Assembly: GCA_963736285.1 (NCBI GenBank)
Contig: CAVTOA010000003.1
Coordinates: forward strand, 1,426,001 to 1,490,000
DNA length: 64,000 bases
From: CAVTOA01 sp963736285
Lineage (GTDB): Bacteria; Actinomycetota; Actinomycetes; Mycobacteriales; QHCE01
Direction of reading: 5' to 3'
Of this stretch, positions 33,538 to 42,987 are shown piece after piece. Within the stretch, counting starts at the first letter, position 1. The number at the start of each line of letters is the position of its first letter. The notes under the pieces are model-generated. The model saw nothing but the letters and a program-made list of their open reading frames with translations, did not search any database and was not told the origin of the DNA. The translations under genes were made by a program, and so were the position numbers.

Positions 33538-35112
33538 CTATTGACGAGCCCCAGACGCGCGTTCGAAAAGAAAAAAGGAAATTCGGCCTTGACGAATTGT
33601 GTTGCTGAGCCGGAATTCATTGCGAAGCACGGCGGCCTTGTTGTCCTCTAAACCTTGAGCGGCATCGTTGGAATAGCCTATTCGAACGAGCCATACGCGA
33701 TCACTGCTCGCCAACGCGTTGTCCACATCGGCACGATCTCGACCTTGCAAAAGATTGGCGTTTATCAACACATCTTTTGGTTTGGTGGAACCGGAATAGT
33801 AGTCATAGGCGTTACGGATATGCCATAAATCGCCGCCGGCGAACATTACCGCATCTGAGTTTTTTGCATATGTCGAGAAAACAGCGGGCATGGCGCGCGC
33901 GTCATACCCGGAGTGTGCGTGGGGTTGCCGAATCTTTATGTGTATTGCGCCCACAAAAACCACCGCGATCGCCAGCATCGCGATAACAGCGGGCCACCGG
34001 AGGGAAGAAACGGTCTTGCCTGCCAATATCGCGCAGAATGGCAATACGAAAAGCAAATAGCGTGGATGCCACACCACGACGTTGCCGAAAGTGGAGGCGG
34101 TTGCGAGCGCGGCAATGGGAATGGCTGTGGAGCTCACCAAGAGGAACGTTTTTTCGTTAAGAAACGAACAAGCCACGATTGCCAGGCCCATGGTGACCCC
34201 GGCAATCACGCTTGAGCCAAACATTGCGCTGGGGAACGCGTCAAGGTCGGTCCAGCTCGGCGGTTTCAACCAAGAGATGGTGCTTCGTTGGCCATACCCA
34301 CGCCAGGCAAGGCACAAAGCCGGCACAGAGCCCAACCCAGCGGCCGCCAGCCAGGCGATGAACGAAATCCAATGGGATTTCGGGGTCTGTGCTTGGCGGG
34401 CAGTGACGCCCGCGGCCGTCAGCGATAGCAACAGGGGGCGCCCCGTCTTAGTGGGAATGAGCCGGAGCGCAAGCAATAAACCGTGCGCGAGGAGTAGCAC
34501 CAGCGCGACGAAATGGGCCGCGCTGAGCGCGGCAATGGCGAACCCATACCCAACCCACCAATAGCGGTGAGTGTTACCGAGTTTCGCCGGCTCGCTAGCC
34601 CGTACAAAAAAGTACGTAGAAAGCACGGCAAAGGCGATAACAAAAGCGTAGACGCGGACTTCTTGTGCATCTCTGGAGATGGTGGGGATTGCGGCAAATA
34701 CCAAGCCGCCGCAGAGTCCCGCGCGCCGTCCAAATAGCCGGGCGGCCAACAACGCGGTCACTGCGACCGCAGCGGTCATTGCGAGAATGGAAGGCATGCG
34801 AAGCGACAGTTCCGAGTCGCCAAATACATGAACCCACGCGTACATAAATGCGTAGTAAGGGAAAATGACGGTATCCCGGTAGTGCATCGCCTCTGTTAAC
34901 GTGGCCCACGAGCCGTGGACGGTGTCCCAGGTGGCGAGCTCGTCGCCCCAGAGAGTGGGGGTAGATGCGCGCCACATGAACAGCGCGAAACCAAGGAGTG
35001 TGGGGATAGCCATCGGCGTCGCCCGCTTTACTAGCCTGCCGGCTCGCGCGACAGGTGCGGAGCGCCGCGGGTGTGAGGTTTGAGACGCGGGGGAAGTCGC
35101 GGTGATGGACAC
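33538..35112 (-). CDS. Polytopic GT39/ArnT-like glycosyltransferase
   Basis: The 524-residue membrane protein has ~11 spans. The first periplasmic loop contains LWGDELATWDTV, with the DE pair typical of GT-C enzymes that use polyprenyl-phosphate sugars, followed by the RMPSILAMTAAVAVTALLAARLFG segment type seen in the PMT/ArnT superfamily. The C-terminal soluble part (~130 residues) includes ANLLQGRDRADVDNALASSD. It would transfer sugar outside the membrane to lipid, polymer or protein; the acceptor is unknown. Confidence 0.82.
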   Translation of the reverse strand: MSITATSPASQTSHPRRSAPVARAGRLVKRATPMAIPTLLGFALFMWRASTPTLWGDELATWDTVHGSWATLTEAMHYRDTVIFPYYAFMYAWVHVFGDSELSLRMPSILAMTAAVAVTALLAARLFGRRAGLCGGLVFAAIPTISRDAQEVRVYAFVIAFAVLSTYFFVRASEPAKLGNTHRYWWVGYGFAIAALSAAHFVALVLLLAHGLLLALRLIPTKTGRPLLLSLTAAGVTARQAQTPKSHWISFIAWLAAAGLGSVPALCLAWRGYGQRSTISWLKPPSWTDLDAFPSAMFGSSVIAGVTMGLAIVACSFLNEKTFLLVSSTAIPIAALATASTFGNVVVWHPRYLLFVLPFCAILAGKTVSSLRWPAVIAMLAIAVVFVGAIHIKIRQPHAHSGYDARAMPAVFSTYAKNSDAVMFAGGDLWHIRNAYDYYSGSTKPKDVLINANLLQGRDRADVDNALASSDRVWLVRIGYSNDAAQGLEDNKAAVLRNEFRLSNTIRQGRISFFLFERASGARQ

Positions 35113-35236
35113 AACTCTCAGGCTAAACCACCATCGAAGGCGTTATGTTGTGGCTACTGTCATGCTGAGCTGGCCTCCGACGACCCTGCCGGTGTCGATC
35201 TCTGAAGTCGACCAGGTCGATCCCTAGCGTCGACGG

Positions 35237-35821
35237 TTAGTCCCAGGCGCGCGGATCCCGACCCAGCAGCGCCAGGAGCTGGTCTTGTGGGTCGGGTGAA
35301 TCCGTCGAGACCGGTTCGGCAAACAACGTGCTTCCCTGTCGTTGATCTGCTGTTTCTTGCGCGTACTTCAACGCGTGACGCACCGCTGGTTGGTTCATCC
35401 GCCCGTCCAGGCCGGCGCCACGGGCTAGATCCCAGCCATGCACGGTGAGGTCAAGCAGCATTTGCTCGGCGTACTCACTTGCGGGAACGTCACCAAATGA
35501 CAGATGGACCGTCGTGTCTTCTTCCGTCTGCGCCCATGCGGTCATGGATGCCGGGCAGGCTTGGTTCCAGCTCGCCATCGGGTCGCTCTTCAGTACATCG
35601 CCGTCATACCGATCTCCTACCCGCGCGATGGTCTCCCCTCGCAGCAGGTGCGGCACCCAGAGATGCTCACCAGTGATGTGATTAAGCACGTCCCACACCG
35701 TCCACAATTCGCACGGACTTGGAGCCGACCATCGGTCGGTGGGGATGAGATTGACACGGTCGCTGAACACGGCCGCGGCCGCTGGCATCAGACGTCTGGC
35801 AGAAAGCTCCGGGTGGGTCAT
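35237..35821 (-). CDS. TIGR03086-family metal-binding protein (MDMPI/DinB-like)
   Basis: A four-helix DinB-like protein of 194 residues with CELWTVWDVLNHITGEHLW containing the first conserved metal-ligand His and LDLTVHGWDLARG containing the second. The family includes mycothiol-dependent maleylpyruvate isomerases, but most members are uncharacterised. Mycothiol dependence is an inference from family and taxon. Monocistronic, divergent from the helicase gene. Confidence 0.86.
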   Translation of the reverse strand: MTHPELSARRLMPAAAAVFSDRVNLIPTDRWSAPSPCELWTVWDVLNHITGEHLWVPHLLRGETIARVGDRYDGDVLKSDPMASWNQACPASMTAWAQTEEDTTVHLSFGDVPASEYAEQMLLDLTVHGWDLARGAGLDGRMNQPAVRHALKYAQETADQRQGSTLFAEPVSTDSPDPQDQLLALLGRDPRAWD

Positions 35822-36051
35822 AGCGGTTACTTACCCATCAGTGAGCTGAGTGAGGCATGTTAGCTACCTGCTGTCGAGTTCGTTGCCGCCTGCTATCCTG
35901 TGCAGGTCTAATTCTTATCTGGCGCTCATTTCGTGATCAGTTATCTGTGATCAGGCGCCTTGGCTCGTTCGAGTTTTGGTCGCATTGGTTGCATCTGGGT
36001 ATTGGTACCCCTCGTAGACCTGAGACAGCGGGCCTTATGTGGAAGGTTTTC

Positions 36052-37701
36052 ATGTCTAACGCTGTCCTTGATCATTCTGCGGTGCCCACTGTGCCGTCGT
36101 CGGAGTCGACAAAGCCAAACGAAACACCAACATTTGCCGCTCTCGGGCTCGCGCCAGAGGTAGTGCAGGCGTTGGCAAAGCGTGGGGTCACGTCGCCTTT
36201 TCCCATTCAAGCCGCTGCGATCCCTGACGCTATCTCTGGTAGAGATGTGTTGGGTCAGGGTCGAACCGGGTCCGGTAAGACGCTGACCTTCGGGCTGTCG
36301 CTTCTGTCTCGTTTAGAGGGTGGCTCGACCCGTTCGCTGCGACCCAGGGGTGTGGTGCTTGTGCCTACGCGCGAGCTTGCGGTCCAAATCAGTGAGGCGC
36401 TGGAGCCGTATGGCTCGGTGCTCGGATTGAGCATCAAAGTTGTGTGCGGCGGCACGTCGATGTCCAAGCAAATCCAGGCCTTGAAGCGTGGCGTCGACAT
36501 TGTGGTCGCTACGCCCGGTCGGCTGGGCGACCTCATTAATAAACAGAAGGCTTGCATTCTCGATGCGGTAGAGGTCGCGGTGCTCGATGAAGCCGACCAA
36601 ATGGCCGACATGGGCTTCCTGCCCGAGGTGCGTGCGTTGCTCGACCTCATGCCGCACGACGGTCAACGGATGTTGTTCTCGGCGACGCTCGGACGGGGTG
36701 TCGACACCCTGGTAAAGCGCTATCTCACCAATCCGGCAACGCATTCGGTGGATCCGGCGGCTGGAGTCTCCGCCACCATGACCCATCATCAGGTGCTCGT
36801 GAAGCCACGCGACAAGTCGGCGATCATTGCCGCCATCGCCGGTCGACAAAGTCGAGCCATCGTGTTCGTCCGTACCCAATTGGGTGCGGACAGAGTCTCG
36901 GCTGATTTGCGTGAAGCCGGCGTTCAGGCGCAAGCGCTGCATGGCGGTATGACCCAGGATGCCCGCACCAAGACCCTGGCCGAGCTTAAGGAAGGGCGAA
37001 TCCCGGTACTTGTCGCCACAGATGTGGCGGCTCGCGGCATTGATGTCGACGGCATCGACCTTGTGCTCCATGTCGATCCTGCCGCTGATGCCACCGACTA
37101 TCTCCATCGCGCGGGGCGGACCGCCCGTGCTGGGCGTAGCGGAGTCGTGGTCACGTTGGCGTTGCCGCACCAACAACGCAGTGTCGCTCGCTTGCTCACC
37201 AATGCGGGGGTCGAGGCTTCGCCGCATGTGGCGCACGGTGCGTTCGACGAAGCGCTGGTGGCGTTCACGGGAGCCCGCTCGCTGATGGGGATCCAAGCAG
37301 AGGTCGCCGCACTTGCGGTGCGAGCCGCCGAGCGCGAGGTAGTCGCACTTGCGAGCAAGTTGGCGGAGGCGGAGCGCAAAGTAATCTCCATACGCAAGGC
37401 AGCAGAAGGTTTGAGCGCTCAAGCGGAGGCGGAGCTCGCTCGGGGCATCGTGAGCCCGTCCACACAAGATGCGCAGGAGTTTAACAAGAGCCGTGGTGGG
37501 GACCGGGGCGGATTCAAGCGTGGACGGCGTGCCGGCCGGTCGACCGAGCGGCACCATCGCGATCGCAATTCTCGCCATCACGACAAAGACGGTCATGGTA
37601 ACGGTCACGGCGATCGGGATCGTCCACGTTCGGCGGCGTCGTCTAAAAAGGACGCCGGACGAGCGGGCGATCGCCCGCAACGGAGATCAAAAAAGAACTA
37701 A
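36052..37701 (+). CDS. DEAD-box ATP-dependent RNA helicase
   Basis: All core motifs are visible: Q motif (FPIQAAAIP), I (GRTGSGKT), Ia (PTRELAVQ), II (VLDEADQMADMGF), III (FSAT), IV-V (IVFVRTQLG, ATDVAARGID) and VI (HRAGRTARAGRSG). After a short coil the tail is Arg/Gly/His/Asp-rich (RGGDRGGFKRGRRAG), a likely RNA-binding tail as in RhlE/CsdA-like proteins. ATG 36052 is preceded by GGAAGG; the longer open frame from 35857 has no such site. The ~200-base leader upstream is unusually long and could be regulatory. Role: RNA remodelling, possibly cold adaptation. Confidence 0.93.
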   Translation: MSNAVLDHSAVPTVPSSESTKPNETPTFAALGLAPEVVQALAKRGVTSPFPIQAAAIPDAISGRDVLGQGRTGSGKTLTFGLSLLSRLEGGSTRSLRPRGVVLVPTRELAVQISEALEPYGSVLGLSIKVVCGGTSMSKQIQALKRGVDIVVATPGRLGDLINKQKACILDAVEVAVLDEADQMADMGFLPEVRALLDLMPHDGQRMLFSATLGRGVDTLVKRYLTNPATHSVDPAAGVSATMTHHQVLVKPRDKSAIIAAIAGRQSRAIVFVRTQLGADRVSADLREAGVQAQALHGGMTQDARTKTLAELKEGRIPVLVATDVAARGIDVDGIDLVLHVDPAADATDYLHRAGRTARAGRSGVVVTLALPHQQRSVARLLTNAGVEASPHVAHGAFDEALVAFTGARSLMGIQAEVAALAVRAAEREVVALASKLAEAERKVISIRKAAEGLSAQAEAELARGIVSPSTQDAQEFNKSRGGDRGGFKRGRRAGRSTERHHRDRNSRHHDKDGHGNGHGDRDRPRSAASSKKDAGRAGDRPQRRSKKN

Positions 37702-37713
37702 TGATTGGCCGGT

Positions 37714-37769
37714 CGGATCGTCAGTTGCTGGTCGCGAGGCCAAGCCTCGCGGTCGCAACGGGTGATCCG
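37714..37769. terminator. Long interrupted stem-loop after the helicase gene
   Basis: CGGATC/GATCCG, GTTGC/GCAAC and CGCGAGGC/GCCTCGCG stack in order around a CAA loop, with small internal loops. It lies between two convergent genes. Confidence 0.7.
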
Positions 37770-37795
37770 ACGAAGTCCGCTGACGCCCAATGTGG

Positions 37796-38260
37796 CTAAT
37801 CTGCGGTAGCCCGAGTCGCGATCCTTGCGTGCTTTCGGGTGGTGTAGGTGATGAGCAGTAGGAGGGCTCCGCCGACCACCGCGATGATCTCGGCGACTTC
37901 GGCGATCACCTGGGGGGTTCCTGATGCCTGCTCTTTGAGTCCGAAGAGTCCGGCGGTGATCGAGATCCAAAATGCAATGAGGGTGGCGACACCGAAACCC
38001 ACTGCGGCGAGTACTGGCAGCCAATGGCGCCACATCAGCATGACCAACGCGATCACGAGTCCGCCAATCGCGTTGAGCAGGAACAGTGGGCCAATGGTGT
38101 GGACGTCTTTGAAACCGTTGTTAGCCCATAGCTCGAAGTGCACATCCGCCGACAGCAGTACCGCGGCAGCGGTGAGCCCGAGGAGCATGCCGCCTATCAC
38201 CTCACCTTTTCGAGGTGAGTGTGCTGGGACTCGTTCGTCGAGCTGAGTCTGCGGAGCCAT
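37796..38260 (-). CDS. Small four-span membrane protein, unknown function
   Basis: The 154-residue product has four hydrophobic segments (about 22-42, 55-75, 82-103 and 115-138) and short charged ends, with a weakly conserved STDVHFELW-like loop. No domain is recognised. ATG 38260. Convergent with the helicase gene and divergent from the Rieske gene. Confidence 0.65.
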   Translation of the reverse strand: MAPQTQLDERVPAHSPRKGEVIGGMLLGLTAAAVLLSADVHFELWANNGFKDVHTIGPLFLLNAIGGLVIALVMLMWRHWLPVLAAVGFGVATLIAFWISITAGLFGLKEQASGTPQVIAEVAEIIAVVGGALLLLITYTTRKHARIATRATAD

Positions 38261-38476
38261 GGTTCCTGTCTCTCGATTACATCAGTCGTTCTGCGGAAAA
38301 GTGCATTTTTTTTGGACCTTGCGTTTGCGGCACGTTCGGCCAGTGCTATTCCATATTTAGCAGGTATTCAGGGCAATATGGAGCTGTTGGTTCGCTAATC
38401 TTCATCGAGCCCAAGTCGTGGCCGTTCTTAGTGCTTAGGAAGACTAGGCGCTCGTCAACAAGTAGAGGAGTCAGGC

Positions 38477-38923
38477 GTGGATGGCAATGTGCCCATTTCC
38501 CGGCGAGGAGTGTTGGCGGCCGGGGTAGCCGCTGTGGGAGCGGCCGCAGTGGCTGGCTGTGGCAACAGCTCGAGCAAGAGCAACAGCCCACTCTCCTCCG
38601 GCAGCGGCTCGGTGAACGTTAAGGCGGGCGAGCGGCTTGCCACCCTTGCGGACATCCCGGTGGGTTCTGCGGTCCCAGCGAAATCTGGTGGCAACCCGAT
38701 CGTGGTCGCTCAGCCCCAGCAAGGTACGGCAGCGGCGTTCAGTGCTATTTGTACGCATCAAGGCTGCACGGTTGCACCGGCGGGGAAAGAACTGCATTGT
38801 CCGTGCCACGGTTCGGTGTTTGACGCTAGCACCGGAAAGGTGCTGCATGGGCCGGCGACCAAGCCATTGCCTGGCGTTGAGGTCCACGTGTCGTCTGGGG
38901 AAGTCATCTCTGGCAAAGCCTAG
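38477..38923 (+). CDS. Exported Rieske [2Fe-2S] lipoprotein
   Basis: Cluster ligands are in CTHQGCTV and CPCHGSVFD, the two CxH boxes of Rieske proteins. The N-terminus combines a twin-arginine signal (SRRGVLAAG) with a lipobox (AAVAGCG), so the folded protein is exported by Tat and anchored as a lipoprotein, followed by a Ser-rich spacer. GTG 38477 follows GAGGAG. 148 residues. It is not part of a bc1 operon here; such small Rieske lipoproteins are common in actinomycetes with unknown partners, probably electron transfer. Confidence 0.9.
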   Translation: MDGNVPISRRGVLAAGVAAVGAAAVAGCGNSSSKSNSPLSSGSGSVNVKAGERLATLADIPVGSAVPAKSGGNPIVVAQPQQGTAAAFSAICTHQGCTVAPAGKELHCPCHGSVFDASTGKVLHGPATKPLPGVEVHVSSGEVISGKA

Positions 38924-39037
38924 TGGTTGAACTTATTTTCGATGCTTAGAAGTCTTCATCCGTCCACTATGGATGCTAATAGACAGATTTCGTGCCGCCA
39001 TTGCGCGAAGAATAACCCATCGCTAAGCTGCCGACGG

Positions 39038-39056
39038 TTAGGTAAGGCTAACTATA
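39038..39056 (+). promoter_or_regulatory. IdeR/DtxR iron box of the siderophore operon
   Basis: TTAGGTAAGGCTAACTATA matches the DtxR/IdeR consensus TTAGGTTAGGCTAACCTAA at 16 of 19 positions. It sits 25 bases before the first siderophore gene, so it likely overlaps the promoter and represses the operon when iron is sufficient. Confidence 0.85.
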
Positions 39057-39080
39057 CAAAACCGGAGGTAGCGGCTCGCT

Positions 39081-40706
39081 ATGCCACATGCCCATGCTCC
39101 CGAGGCGCCTCCCGGCGTCGGTGACGTACTAGCCGAGGTGACACTGCCCCCAGTTGAGGTAGCCCCGCACGTGCGGGCCGGGTCGTTGCCACCCGCAGTG
39201 AGCCGTCCACCTTTTCCGCGCCCGCACAGCCGGCCGGCCGGGCCGAGAGCGGACGCGGGAGCAATGTTTGCCGCGAATCCCGCCGGCCTTGCCGAACTGT
39301 CTGGGCTGACGGCTGATCTGATTCGGGCGGCCGGCGCTGGTCTAGGCCAGCGCAGTGGCCCGGTGCCGGCATCGACTCCGGCCGCGTTCGCCGATCAGGT
39401 AGGTGCGGACATCAGTGGGCTTTTGCCCGAGCACGGATGCGGCGCCGCAGCGGTCATTGAGCTGGTGGAGAGGTATGCGGCAGGCATGGTCGATTTGTCA
39501 CATCCCACTGCGGTTGCTCATCTCCAACCGCCGGCGCTCGGAATCGCCGTGGCAGCCGAAACGATCGCCGCCGCTTTCAATGCCAGCGTCGACACCTGGG
39601 ACTCCGGACCCTATGCGGTAGAGCTAGAGCGTTGGGTGATTCGGGCTTTGGCGCAGCTCGTCGGCTACGGCGTCGATGCCAGCGGCGTCTTTACCTCTGG
39701 CGGCACCGCATCGAACCTGCAAGCACTCATGCTGGCGCGCGACGCCATCGCGCGCGAACGGTTTGGTGTGGAGGTGGCGGTCACCGGGTGGCCTCCCGAT
39801 CATCAAGCGGCGGTGTACTGCTCTGAGGTGGCGCATTTTTCGACGACGCATGCATGCGCGGTGTTGGGGGTAGGAGAGCGCGCGGTCCGTCCCATTCCGG
39901 TGGACGATAAATACCAGATGCGCATCGACATCTTGGCTGCCGAGTTGTCCAAACTAGACGTTGATGAGGTGCCGCTCGCGATTGTGGCTACCGCTGGGAC
40001 AACCGACTTTGGCTCCATCGATCCGCTGCTCGAATGCGCCGCGCTCGCACGTCAGTATCGGACCCGGTTGCACGTGGACGCGGCCTACGGTGGCGGCGCT
40101 GCCTTCTCCGATCAGCTGCGGCCCCTTTTATCCGGAGTGGACAGTGCGGACACTATTACATTGGATCTGCACAAGATTGGCTGGCAGCCAGCAGCCGCCA
40201 GCGTGTTGCTGGTTCGCCAATCGAGCGATTTCGGCCCCTACCAGCGTCGGATCGCCTACCTAAACCCGGAAGATGACGGCGCGGAGGGCTATGACGGCCT
40301 GCTCGGTCACTCGCTCGCCACTACCCGGCGAGCGGATGCACTCAAAGTCGCCGCGACTTTCTTGGCGCTAGGGCGCAGCGGCTTAGGTTCGCTGTTGGAC
40401 GCCTGCCACTACCTGGCACGGCATGCGGCCCGTCGTATTGCCGCACATCCTCAACTGGAACTAACCGCCGGTGCGGCCTTGACGACAGTGGTATTTCGCT
40501 ACTGCTGCGCGGATTCCGATCGGGTCAATGGGGCATTGCGCAGACGTTTGCTGCGTAGCGGAACGGCCCTCCTTGGGCGTACGAGCGTGCCCGGTCGGGG
40601 CGTGCATTTGAAGCTGACATTGCTCAACCCCGAAACACGTACTCATGACATCGATGAGTTGCTGGAAACCGTGGCGGAAGCGGGAAGAGAGGAATGCGGG
40701 TGCTGA
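39081..40706 (+). CDS. desA: PLP-dependent amino-acid decarboxylase of siderophore synthesis (DesA-like)
   Basis: Group II PLP decarboxylase that probably converts lysine to cadaverine as the first siderophore step; ornithine or diaminobutyrate would be alternatives. HLQPPALGIAVAAET, GVFTSGGTASNLQALM, VDAAYGGGAAFSD and LDLHKIGWQP (PLP lysine) are seen. 541 residues. The N-terminal ~80 residues are Pro-rich and not conserved, and a later start is possible because the GGAGG lies 13 bases from the ATG. It is first in an operon behind an iron box and overlaps the next gene. Confidence 0.88.
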   Translation: MPHAHAPEAPPGVGDVLAEVTLPPVEVAPHVRAGSLPPAVSRPPFPRPHSRPAGPRADAGAMFAANPAGLAELSGLTADLIRAAGAGLGQRSGPVPASTPAAFADQVGADISGLLPEHGCGAAAVIELVERYAAGMVDLSHPTAVAHLQPPALGIAVAAETIAAAFNASVDTWDSGPYAVELERWVIRALAQLVGYGVDASGVFTSGGTASNLQALMLARDAIARERFGVEVAVTGWPPDHQAAVYCSEVAHFSTTHACAVLGVGERAVRPIPVDDKYQMRIDILAAELSKLDVDEVPLAIVATAGTTDFGSIDPLLECAALARQYRTRLHVDAAYGGGAAFSDQLRPLLSGVDSADTITLDLHKIGWQPAAASVLLVRQSSDFGPYQRRIAYLNPEDDGAEGYDGLLGHSLATTRRADALKVAATFLALGRSGLGSLLDACHYLARHAARRIAAHPQLELTAGAALTTVVFRYCCADSDRVNGALRRRLLRSGTALLGRTSVPGRGVHLKLTLLNPETRTHDIDELLETVAEAGREECGC

Positions 40707-42370
40707 GAGAAGCGGATATTGCGGCGTGCAATGCGTTGCTGCGATGTTGGGTTACAGAGCAAGGCATTCCTGTGCCGGAAACGGGGAGCGTCTCGTTGCC
40801 GCTCTCTAACGGGGGCGTAGTGCGGGCGGTCGTTGAGTATCGGTCCGCGGTTGGGCAGCATCGCTTTGGCGCAGTGCGGCTGGGTGACAGCGCTCCGTCG
40901 ACGGAGGCGTCTCATGTGGACACTATTGATGCGGTGCGCCTTGCCGAACTACTCATAGACGGCGACGGCCAAACCGACTTTGTGTCCCGGGTCGACGACA
41001 GCGTACGCCGCGTCGGTCGTTACCTGGTGGCCCGGCGAGGTGAGACGCACGTGCCAGTGCACAGTCCATTTCTGGCGGCCGAGCAAGACCTCCTGCTGGG
41101 CCATCTCATGCATCCCACCCCGAAGAGTCGGGACGGTCTAAGCGAGACGGAAGACTCGGCATACGCACCAGAGCTGCGGGGCCGATTTCCGCTGCACTGG
41201 TTCGCGGTTGATCCAGCCGTGACGACGTCTGATTCGATATCTTCGCTCGGCGCCATGCCCGCGTTGTTCGCGGAACTGTCTGGTATGGACGATGGCCGCC
41301 TGATGGTTCCGGCGCATCCGTGGCAAGCTGGGGAGCTCGCGAAGCGACCGGCTTTTCAGCAGCTGTTGGCCGCCGGTGCTGTGGTCCCGCTTGGCCCGGC
41401 CGGCTCCGACTGGTACGCGACTTCGTCGCTGCGCACGGTCTACCGTCCAGACTCACGCGTGATGCTTAAGCTGTCTCTTGGTCTGCGCATCACCAACTCG
41501 CGCCGGCAGAACACTCTGACGGAGCTGGCGCGAGGCGTGGAGGTCCATCGCTTGCTGGATTCGGGTATTGATGCTGCGGTTCGTACCGCGTATCCGGAGT
41601 TCCAGATCGTGCGCGACCCGGGGTACCTCGCGGTGTTGACGAACGAGGGGGCGTCGGCCCACCTAGATGTGTCGGTCCGTGATGTGCCAACCGGGCTGAC
41701 GTCAGCGCGTTGTCTGGCTGGGCTGGTAGCGCCACAGCCTCATGCCCATACCGCCGCCATCGTGTCCATTGTGGAGCAGATTGCTCATCGTAGTGGGCTC
41801 GGTGTGAGCGAGGTTGCCCGCGAGTGGATTCGGCGGTACGTCGACCATGTGCTTGCACCGATGGTGTTTCTGTATGCCAGCACGGGCATCGGGCTGGAGG
41901 CGCATCAGCAAAACACGCTTGTAGTTCTAGACGGGGATGGCTGGCCAAGTGGCAGCTGGTACCGGGACAACCAGGGTTATTACTTGGCGTCATCGGCGCT
42001 GCCCGCCGTGTTGGCACTCACGGGAGGAGCAGAGACAGCGTTAGCGCTCGCTCCAGATTCTATTGTGGACGATCGACTGACCTACTACCTGTTGTTCAAT
42101 CAAGCGCTTGCCCCGATCGCCGCATTGGGCGCGGCGGGAGTTGCCGCCGAATCAGCCATGCTGGGCGCCCTGCGGGATGGCTTGTCCGAATTGATAGCGC
42201 GTGGACACGATACTGCCAGCGGCTTGGTTCAGCGCTGGCTCACCGCACAAACCCTGCCACGTAAGGCAAACATGGCCACGCGTGTGGCCGGGATCGACGA
42301 GGTGCTCGCCCCAATAGACAACCAATCGGTGTATGTCACCTCGCCGAATCCGTTGCTGGTAAACACATGA
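40694..42370 (+). CDS. desD: IucA/IucC-family NIS siderophore synthetase (DesD-like)
   Basis: ATP-dependent synthetase that condenses hydroxamate monomers. The ATP-grasp-like N-part and the C-terminal part with HPWQAGELAKRP, TSSLRTVYRPDSRVMLKLSL and GIGLEAHQQNTLVVLDGDGW are typical of IucC/DesD. 558 residues. ATG 40694 lies inside the 3' end of the decarboxylase gene (13-base overlap) after AGAGAGGA. With a decarboxylase, hydroxylase and acyltransferase around it, a desferrioxamine- or bisucaberin-type product is expected. Confidence 0.9.
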   Translation: MRVLREADIAACNALLRCWVTEQGIPVPETGSVSLPLSNGGVVRAVVEYRSAVGQHRFGAVRLGDSAPSTEASHVDTIDAVRLAELLIDGDGQTDFVSRVDDSVRRVGRYLVARRGETHVPVHSPFLAAEQDLLLGHLMHPTPKSRDGLSETEDSAYAPELRGRFPLHWFAVDPAVTTSDSISSLGAMPALFAELSGMDDGRLMVPAHPWQAGELAKRPAFQQLLAAGAVVPLGPAGSDWYATSSLRTVYRPDSRVMLKLSLGLRITNSRRQNTLTELARGVEVHRLLDSGIDAAVRTAYPEFQIVRDPGYLAVLTNEGASAHLDVSVRDVPTGLTSARCLAGLVAPQPHAHTAAIVSIVEQIAHRSGLGVSEVAREWIRRYVDHVLAPMVFLYASTGIGLEAHQQNTLVVLDGDGWPSGSWYRDNQGYYLASSALPAVLALTGGAETALALAPDSIVDDRLTYYLLFNQALAPIAALGAAGVAAESAMLGALRDGLSELIARGHDTASGLVQRWLTAQTLPRKANMATRVAGIDEVLAPIDNQSVYVTSPNPLLVNT

Positions 42371-42987
42371 GTGTCATGGCGCAACGTTCACCCGAGGCGT
42401 TACCCGACGAATCGGTGTGCGTCCGGTCAGAGGTCTGTTCCGCGCACACACCACGTGGCTGGTTCGTCCTGCGTCCGGTCAATATCGACCTCGACCTGGA
42501 CGTGTTGCACGGCTGGATGAATCAGCCGCATGTGGCCGAGTATTGGCGCCAAGCGTGGCCACGCGACAAGCTGCGCCGCTACCTGGTACGGCGAGCCGGC
42601 AGCCCGAGCTCTCAGCTCTGCCTCGGGTTGCTCGATGGGTTACCGGTGTCCTATTGGGAAATTTATCGGGCGATCGACGACGTAGTGGGCACGGTGTATT
42701 CCGTCGAGCCTGACGACGTCGGGGTCCACCTATTGATCGGCGAGCCACATCTCACTGGAGCCGGGCTCGGCACTGTCCTCCTCGGAGCTGTCAAAAACTG
42801 GCTACTCGACGGTTCGCTCGGCCGGGTCGGCGGTGGTGAGTACTCCTGCCGGCGGGTAGTAGCCGAGCCCGATGTCCGCAATGTGCGGTCGATTCGTGCG
42901 TTTGAGAAGGCGGGGTTTCGAGGTCTATGCGAGGTCACCTTGCCGGACAAGACCGCGGCTCTGATGGCGGCGGAAAGGGCGAAATAA
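42367..42987 (+). CDS. desC: Hydroxamate-forming GNAT acyltransferase (DesC/IucB-like)
   Basis: This GNAT protein acylates the N-hydroxy-diamine with acetyl, succinyl or malonyl CoA. LHGWMNQPHVAEYW is the N-terminal signature of siderophore acyltransferases (IucB, MbtK), and HLLIGEPHLTGAGLGTVLL is the acyl-CoA-binding loop. 206 residues. ATGA overlap with the synthetase gene. Succinyl specificity cannot be read. Confidence 0.87.
   Translation: MSVMAQRSPEALPDESVCVRSEVCSAHTPRGWFVLRPVNIDLDLDVLHGWMNQPHVAEYWRQAWPRDKLRRYLVRRAGSPSSQLCLGLLDGLPVSYWEIYRAIDDVVGTVYSVEPDDVGVHLLIGEPHLTGAGLGTVLLGAVKNWLLDGSLGRVGGGEYSCRRVVAEPDVRNVRSIRAFEKAGFRGLCEVTLPDKTAALMAAERAK

Noticed and set aside
35857..36051. Upstream extension of the helicase frame
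   Set aside because: No ribosome site at 35857; the ATG at 36052 has GGAAGG at correct spacing.
36313..37680. 455-residue open frame on the minus strand
   Set aside because: Antisense to the DEAD-box helicase, which has all its motifs.
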